A stretch of 64,000 nt of DNA from Spirodela intermedia (taxonomy: Eukaryota; Streptophyta; Magnoliopsida; Alismatales; Araceae): assembly GCA_902729315.2 (NCBI GenBank), contig LR746276.1, positions 2,501 through 66,500 on the forward strand. Direction: 5' to 3'. A program made the translations under genes and the position numbers. Below, in pieces: positions 57,773 through 64,000 of this stretch. The notes beneath the pieces are model-generated. The model was given only the letters and a program-made list of their open reading frames with translations, was not told the origin of the DNA and ran no database searches. Positions within the stretch are counted from its first letter, which is position 1; every line of letters begins with the position of its first letter.

Positions 57773-60700
57773 ATGCACTTGAACTGCCCAGTTGGTGTGC
57801 GTTGTGAAGTTTTAAACTCCACTACAACATTGTACCAAAATATCAGAAGTTGCTGTCCATAGAGAATATAAAATGTCAATAAAAGTCTACATGCAGGACT
57901 TGCAAACAAAATACGGACCCATAATAATAACAATATCTGAAGAATGAATGGAAAAGTACTTTAGCTATGACTATGACATGCTATTTACCTAGTGGACAGG
58001 AAACAAAGAAACAGGGATTGAACAGCAACCTATGAGTCTACTCAAGGGGGTAAGTCACACAGGACTCACATAGTGAGAATATGTTTTACCCCGCAAATAA
58101 TTACATCAAGGAAAACAACAAGTTCAAATTCCAGATAGCACGGTGGTTCAAGAAGGTGTCAAGAATGTTACTATATCGCCACTCAGAATCCCTCACCACA
58201 CAAATTCCATTTCTTTCTGCACCATTATGTCCATGCTCTCTTTGTTTCAAAATCTATAAAACTGATTGAGTAACACTGCTAGAAATGCACCGTTAACTCC
58301 TAAAGAAAATTGGCTATGGTTGAAATTCTAGAACCAAATTATAATCAACTTCCCTCTCCCCCATCGTTCATCCATAATAAGCATACAAGTATACATTCTC
58401 AGGAGAATCAATTTAGATTCATATCTTTAAGCACAATGTCTACCAATCAATCTGTCTCATCTTTTTCAATGTTGTAGTCAACACAAAACGATTCAATTGT
58501 ACAGAGATATAAACTCTTAACTTCTTTTTTTTCCGATAGTTAATAAAAGCAGTTGCTCCATTTCATTACAAACACACTAATTTTCTTCTGGAAAATGGTT
58601 CGAATCCAGAAGCACCAACATGACTTCACTAATTTTATTAGCTAATGTTTAACAGTCATTGGCCTCCAAGCCAGTGAGGATTTTGATCTATGAAAATTGA
58701 ACTAAATGTAATCTTCTGATACTCGAATTTCGGATCAAGAAGTTAATCACCTTTTTAAAGAGGATTATGAGTTAATTATACTTCACTTCAGCAAAGACAC
58801 TCCTTTAGATATCTCCAGTTTAACCTTTAATGCCAAATGGCTCAAATCATAGCCAGTAATTGGAGTCGAAGATGGCAAGTCCCACCGAACCATAAGATAC
58901 AGCAAACTAACTCATTATGTCCATTTAAATGAGGTGCTTAACTTTCAGCACCACATTTAGCAAAAGTATATCTCAATTGTTCAACCATCTTCCCAAAAGT
59001 TAATGCAGAGGACCTTAACCTATATTTTAAAATCACGTAAAATAATTTTAAGATGATTAGATAGGATTAATGAAGAATTGGGATAAATAACCTCCAAGAT
59101 TTCTAGAGAACAAGACTTGGCACATCCATCTGAACCGTGCCAACTCACAAAAGTCAACACAATTGTTACTGATTATGGAATCTAATGTACATGGAAATTA
59201 ATCGTGTCAAGTGCATAAGCCAGCTCAAAAGATCCAGGGTTTCAAATACGAACTCTCAACAATTGTGGTTGAGGTGGCCCGAGTTGGTATTGAGAGATAA
59301 CAGAGCAACTCAGTATGATTCAGCATTTCACTCATCCATAAAAGTAACCTTCTCTGATATTCAACCATAAAAGTAACACAATATCAGCAAACCTTATATG
59401 GCGTAGCCTATGTCACCACTGAAATAAAAAGGGTAACAAGGGAGAATGAAATTCGATGCTCTTCAACAATGCAAGAGATTTTATAGAGGGCGGCCAGAGG
59501 ACTATACTGGAAGTGTTCTATAGGGTGGAATCATCCGTCTCTTGGAGGATTGCGTTTCAAGGCTGTGGAAGGCCAGTGAATAGAGAGTGCGGCGGAAAAA
59601 ACCATTTACCTCAGCAATCTCTATTCCTTCCGATTCTACAGTGTTCAAAACAATCCTCCACGAGATGGATGATTCAACATTTATCGTCATCAGTTTGAAA
59701 GTTTCCCAAATCCAGCAAGCAGTCTCCTCTTCATACTAAACTGCATGTTTCAGACAAATTCTACCGACCATCTTTACTTCCGTTTATCTAATACAGAGCA
59801 CATAACCTGACTGCAAAAATACATTTACGAATCCATGTACATGTCTTTCTCTCTTCCAATGACCTGCTCGCCTGATTCTTGGTCAGTACTTATTGCAGTG
59901 TTCGGAATGCGTCCAACTCCTGAGCAGGAAAGTTGCTTCTAAATCTTAAAATCAATGCTCGGTTCCTTCAGTCATCTAGAATCTACGTAGTAGATTTGAT
60001 TCTTGCCTTTAGACAGTACATACCAATTGCTGGACTTGCTGAGAGCAATGATCATTTCCCCTTGAGACATAGCAGTGACAGGCTCTAGATCTGATCTTTG
60101 AAAAGTAATTAATGAAACCAGGAATATGTTGCACTTAACAAAAGGCTAAAGTCCCCAATTATCATGGTTCTGTAGTGCCTGCCTGTCAGAATCATAACTC
60201 ATACAGGTATTTCATGAAATATACACATACCCAGAAAGTAAACTCCACTGAAATATTCAGTAGTAATCAAGCCAGTAACTACAACAGTTTTACTCCTAAA
60301 ATCTCTATCCCATCTTCAAAGGCGCACTGCTGCCTCCACTTCGAACTTACGTTCCCGAAACAAAAGAATTCAAGAAATTTTCCTTCAGATGTCCTCAGTT
60401 ATTGGCTATCACCCCGGAGATATTCGTCGGCAGAAAATGCTTTACTCTGCCCTGATGAAGATGAAATCTGTGCACGAAATTAGGCGGTAATATTCCATCC
60501 TATCTCAGAAACTGGAAGACCCGCATGAGGTAGAGGAATTACACCATCAAGGGGAATTAACAAGCATATTCTCTATTTTCACTTCCTCAGGAAAGATATA
60601 CATACCCAATAGTTTGGAAATGGAGTGGAAGGAAATTTATGGTTATTACCTTTATAACTCCTAGGGAACCAATTAGAACTGATTTCTTTTGTACGTATGA

Positions 60701-61870
60701 AGGACCCTTCCATAAATGCTAGCACATGGTTGCGCATCCCTTTTTTTCCTTTCACGTGCCGGTATCATTTACCCTCAGAAGAAAAGCAGAACAGTAGAAC
60801 AGAGCCACTTGGATATTCCTGAATATCATCCATTTTTATACAAGCCCTTGATCCAAACTAAACTAACAGTCCATGGTTTCTGCCAAATAACTTGAAGAAC
60901 TTCCCACTTACAAACTTGAGGTACCGAAAAGAAATCATACAAGAGTTTCTTGTTTAGAACCGAATATCCTATGGTCTCTTTCTTAGGAGAGGATTTCAAA
61001 TAATCACCACGCAAATACAAATTGCAACGGACAAGATCGTCAAAATCCAGTCCCCTCGTCACCTTCCCATTGCTAACAAGCACCTCATATTAGCAATTCC
61101 AAGTCTGCTCATCGATCCACCTGCACCCCACAACAACCCAGCTCCCCACATAATCCAACATTATTCTGTCACTCCAAAAATAACAAAGGCACATTGAGGA
61201 GAAAAAAAAAATCAAAACCATTCACATTGCCAATGGTACCATTTGGCGCTCAATCCTCCCAAAACCCTCAGTTCAAACGCTTATTTTGAAAATGTTGAGG
61301 GAAAAATTCAGTCCCGGAGTTCAGTGATCCCACCAGACAGTGACAATTTAGCAGTTGCCGAAATTCATCATATAGAGAAGGAATTCAAGATTCTCAGTAC
61401 AAGAGACCCAGGAGTTCCATACCAGTATTCTAATGGTGGCCTTCCTCGAATATTAGGTCTTGTTCTACTTTCTTGTTTCCCTACTGAGGATTTAACGCGG
61501 CCAAATGTATTGAGCTTTCGCCCGTATTCGCCCGGTGCAGAAGGCAACAATCTGTTAAACCTATTTCGGATGCGCGGCAGAAGGAAAAAGAAAATAACAA
61601 TATAGGATTCACCTCCTGTGCCGCGGCCACGCACCGTTTCCGCCTTCACCGACACACTGCCGGCCCACTTCTCGCGACGAGCCGAACAGACAACTCGGGA
61701 CACTGACAAAGAACTAGGGAGGGGATACACAAAGAGGGCTTGAGAGGATCGACAGGCAAACAGACCAGGGGAGGGGACAAGGCCTCGCCTGCGCAACTCC
61801 CCTGGCGCAGCAGCCCAAACAGAAGCGAGGGCACTCGCGGGAGAAGGGGCGCCGCGTGTAGTGTATAAAA
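57773..61870 (-). promoter_or_regulatory. Probable 5' leader and leader intron(s) of the cyclin T gene
   Basis: No coding exon was recognised in 4 kb upstream of the cyclin T start. At 61835-61610 the minus strand is GC-rich and CpG-rich, like a plant 5' UTR, with a TATA-like tattttata at about 61862-61870 and a donor-like sequence (caggag|gtgaat) near 61610. A good acceptor (ttgtag) lies near 57824. A non-coding first exon spliced across about 3.8 kb would explain this, as CYCT genes often have leader introns; it is an inference. ORFs at 60826-61083 and 61368-61994 show no domain. Confidence 0.35.
59525..59678. repeat. Imperfect foldback (inverted repeat, about 67-bp arms, 19-base loop)
   Basis: Arm 59525-59591 and the reverse complement of arm 59611-59678 match at most positions, including 'atcatcc.tctc.tggagga' and 'gaatagaga.tgc'. 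A transcript from either strand could form a long hairpin. The arms do not match Stowaway or Tourist termini I know. Confidence 0.75.
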
Positions 61871-63399
61871 TAACCGCAAATAATGAATGGGTCGGGCCTT
61901 CACGTTGGTAAGAGTCAGCCAGGGAGCAGGCCGCAGACGTCCAGGGGGGCTGGTGCGTACGTCGTATTTGCTGCGTCCGTCTACTTGCGTCCACCGGGGG
62001 AAAAAATATTCGACATTTGTGCTAATCTCCATGGGAAGGGACCTCGATCTCAATTAAGCAAGATCTACGACTGAAAAGCAAGAAGATGTCTCTTTGACGT
62101 TGAATCTCCTTTGCAGTTGAATCTCCCGATAGCATCCGCGTCAGTAAAATCTCAGATAGGTCGTAAAAAATGGCGGGCGATGGGGCAGGCATCAGGTCGA
62201 GAGTTGAGAACGTCGAGTCTAAGCTGCGGAAGAACGAAGGCTACAAGCCACGACACAATTTTTTGTCCCCGACTCATATTTATTTGTTCTTGTTTTAATA
62301 ACGGTAACCTAGAAGAGACGTAGCGCTGATTCGTACGAACCCGGAGAGAAATGGGCATTTTGAAGTGGTACCCGAATTCTGCAGGGACGAACCGCTCCGT
62401 GATGGAGTTCTTCACGGTACGTTGTGGCTGGCGTCACTGACTTGGACGTGGAACACCGCTAATTGCCTCCACGCTTACGCAACAGAGAGCCAGGAGGGGG
62501 GATGGTGGAAAAAAGGTCATTTTTTTGGCCTTGAGAAGAGCACACAGATTCGTTGCGACCTGAACCCAAAAGGTCAAGGTCGCAAAGCTCCGAGTTGTGT
62601 GCGAGAGGCTATCTTTGTGGGCAACGCGTTGACTTGAACTCCTGTTCGCGCTTTGACATGACGACAAAGTTTCAGATACTATTGCAAGGTTTGCTCTTCT
62701 TTTCTGCACAAGAAACATCACCAGGGGCACGTACAGCGTTGCCATCTAATTGGAGTTCATACAAGAACACGCATAACAAATTGCTGCCTCAGGTTCCTTG
62801 ATCTCTTTCCTCAGGTTGTCCATGGCACTGGTGATGTCTGCATCCCCATTCTTGGCACTGGTGGTTGGTGCGATCAATCCGTCCGCTGGTAGGAGGAGGC
62901 CTGGTCGCTCGTACAAGATCGGCCCAACATCTGGATAAACAGAGGGCGTCCGCAAAATCCACGCGTGATGACCACCCCCCACTACCCCAGGAACAAAACG
63001 GCTTAATCTTCTGCGAGCGCAGGGCGTCGTAAATTTCAGATGCCACACTTTCAATCTCAGGGCATTGAAAATCAGTATATCATTTGAGAGGTGAGATCGC
63101 TCTTCCTCCGTTTCCATCAGAAAAAAAGGCGAGCCAGCCGTGTGTACACCCATGGTTTACTTCCACGTATGACGCTTACAGTTATCTACAAGAATTAACA
63201 AATGGGCGCCGCGAATCCAAGGCCTAGACACTGCCGCCGTGTGATCTGACAGGGACACCGCATGTATGAACTACGCCTAACAAAAGAAGAAGAAGAAGAA
63301 AAAGAAATGAAGCCAAGCTTTTGGCTGGGAAAGACTCCTCCCCTGGAACCTCTTTGCGTATGTCGGGCAGACTCTATAGAACTGGGGCCATAACAGTGC
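61871..63399. other. Intergenic region between cyclin T and the ABC1 kinase gene
   Basis: Holds the presumed cyclin T promoter and the 3' UTR of the kinase gene. ORFs on both strands (62152-62415, 62434-62745, 62746-63153 minus; 62365-62637 plus) show no domain I recognise. A GAA microsatellite lies at about 63284-63306. Confidence 0.45.
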
Positions 63400-64000
63400 T
63401 TACGAGCGATCTGACAAGACCGAGTCGCTCCAGGAGAGCATCAAATCACGCGTTACGGCAGGCAAATCTGCAACAGAGGGAAGAAGCACAGGCAAATCAC
63501 GCTCCGAGCGCATGTTTTTAGCGGCTTATGCACAAGGGCTGGGAGTCCCGCAAAACAAAAGAAAAAAAGAAAAAAAAAACACACACACACTTGATGAAAC
63601 TAATACTTCACCTCTAAGGAACTCAAAAGCAACTGACCGTACGTCCAATTCGTCTTCCACCAATCGATAAATGTCCACCAGCTGCAACCATAAAATCATT
63701 AACATCTGAAGAGTCATGCGGATCCATTCACCAAAGAAAGAGGAGACAAGCTCCATCCTGTTGTTTACGAAAGTACATATCCATGGAGAGCACACTCTTC
63801 TAAAACCCTAGGTTGGTTCACAGATGGCATTCATCTGAATGAAACGCTGAACGAACCAGAAACTGGGTAAGATATCAGACCTCTTGAATATGCAACCTAG
63901 AATCCTCAGTGAGAGCCAAAAGGAGTTGTCGCCTGATCCCTGAATCAATCAGGAACGTCTTTGCCCCATCCTTAATAGTCTCTGTGAGGTCTAATTTTCT
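63400..64000 (-). CDS. ABC1-type kinase, ABC1K7/ABC1K8-like, 3' end (partial)
   Basis: Three exons on the minus strand, continuing beyond the window. 64000-63881 reads KLDLTETIKDGAKTFLIDSG, IRRQLLLALTEDSRLHIQE, in frame from its first base, ending GAG|gtctga. 63681-63612, after ttgcag, reads LVDIYRLVEDELDVRSVAFE. 63467-63400, after tgttgcag, reads DLPAVTRDLMLSWSDSVLSD, then RS and a TAA stop. All phases agree. This is the C-terminus of the plastid ABC1K7 (SIA1)/ABC1K8 (OSA1) pair of atypical kinases, associated with chloroplast lipid, iron and oxidative-stress balance. The kinase core is outside the window. Exon sizes (70 and 68 bases) are small. I cannot separate K7 from K8 on this piece. 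Confidence 0.88.

Noticed and set aside
60826-61083. 85-codon minus-strand ORF that looks somewhat protein-like
   Set aside because: I could not connect it to any family or to flanking exons; may be leader sequence of cyclin T.
61368-61994. 208-codon minus-strand ORF
   Set aside because: GC-rich, Arg/Ser/Pro-rich, overlaps a competing 135-codon frame; better explained as a leader region.
62746-63153. 135-codon minus-strand ORF
   Set aside because: No domain recognised, and an alternative frame is open too; probably 3' flank of the ABC1 kinase gene.

Overview
The window is the left end of a flowering-plant chromosome. It opens with about 1.06 kb of uninterrupted Arabidopsis-type telomere repeat, C-rich strand 5' to 3', so the telomere end is at base 1. 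The organism is a land plant: the telomere type, the plant retrotransposons with DUF4283-type LINE ORF1 and chromovirus-like gypsy elements, and three nuclear genes with plant-specific relatives all say so. I cannot name the species.

Layout. 1-1090 telomere. 1.1-28.6 kb is AT-rich subtelomeric DNA built of retroelement debris: a LINE endonuclease scrap, a Ty3/gypsy pol fragment split by a solo LTR, a decayed minus-strand gypsy element (LTR, PBS, gag, RNase H-integrase), segmental duplications, a gag-protease scrap, a GC-rich modular repeat block, a 3.5-copy tandem repeat, the 3' end of an unidentified intron-bearing gene, a receptor-kinase relic and minus-strand LINE scraps. 29.3-46.4 kb is dominated by two long head-to-tail copies of one LINE family (A, 29345-37683; B, about 37684-46076) plus a fragment C. 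Copy A has a 5' inversion and is split by the third solo LTR. 47.1-48.8 kb is a gypsy element reduced by a large internal deletion but still with recognisable target-site duplication.

From about 49.5 kb the sequence becomes ordinary gene space. Three genes, all on the minus strand and reading toward the telomere, are supported: an intronless P-class PPR protein (ortholog-like to Arabidopsis At3g18020), a six-coding-exon cyclin T (CYCT1; 615 aa; P-TEFb cyclin), and the last three exons of a chloroplast ABC1-type kinase (ABC1K7/ABC1K8-like) cut by the right edge. They are not a functional unit; they are neighbouring housekeeping-type genes.

The observation most worth following is at the LINE ends: the poly(A) tail of copy B runs directly into three perfect CCCTAAA units, and the tail of copy A into a decayed telomere-like string. 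Either this LINE family has entered telomeric DNA, or telomeric repeat was added at or copied with LINE ends. I did not find a defence, biosynthetic or other novel multigene system. Exon boundaries and repeat identities were read by eye, without alignment software.
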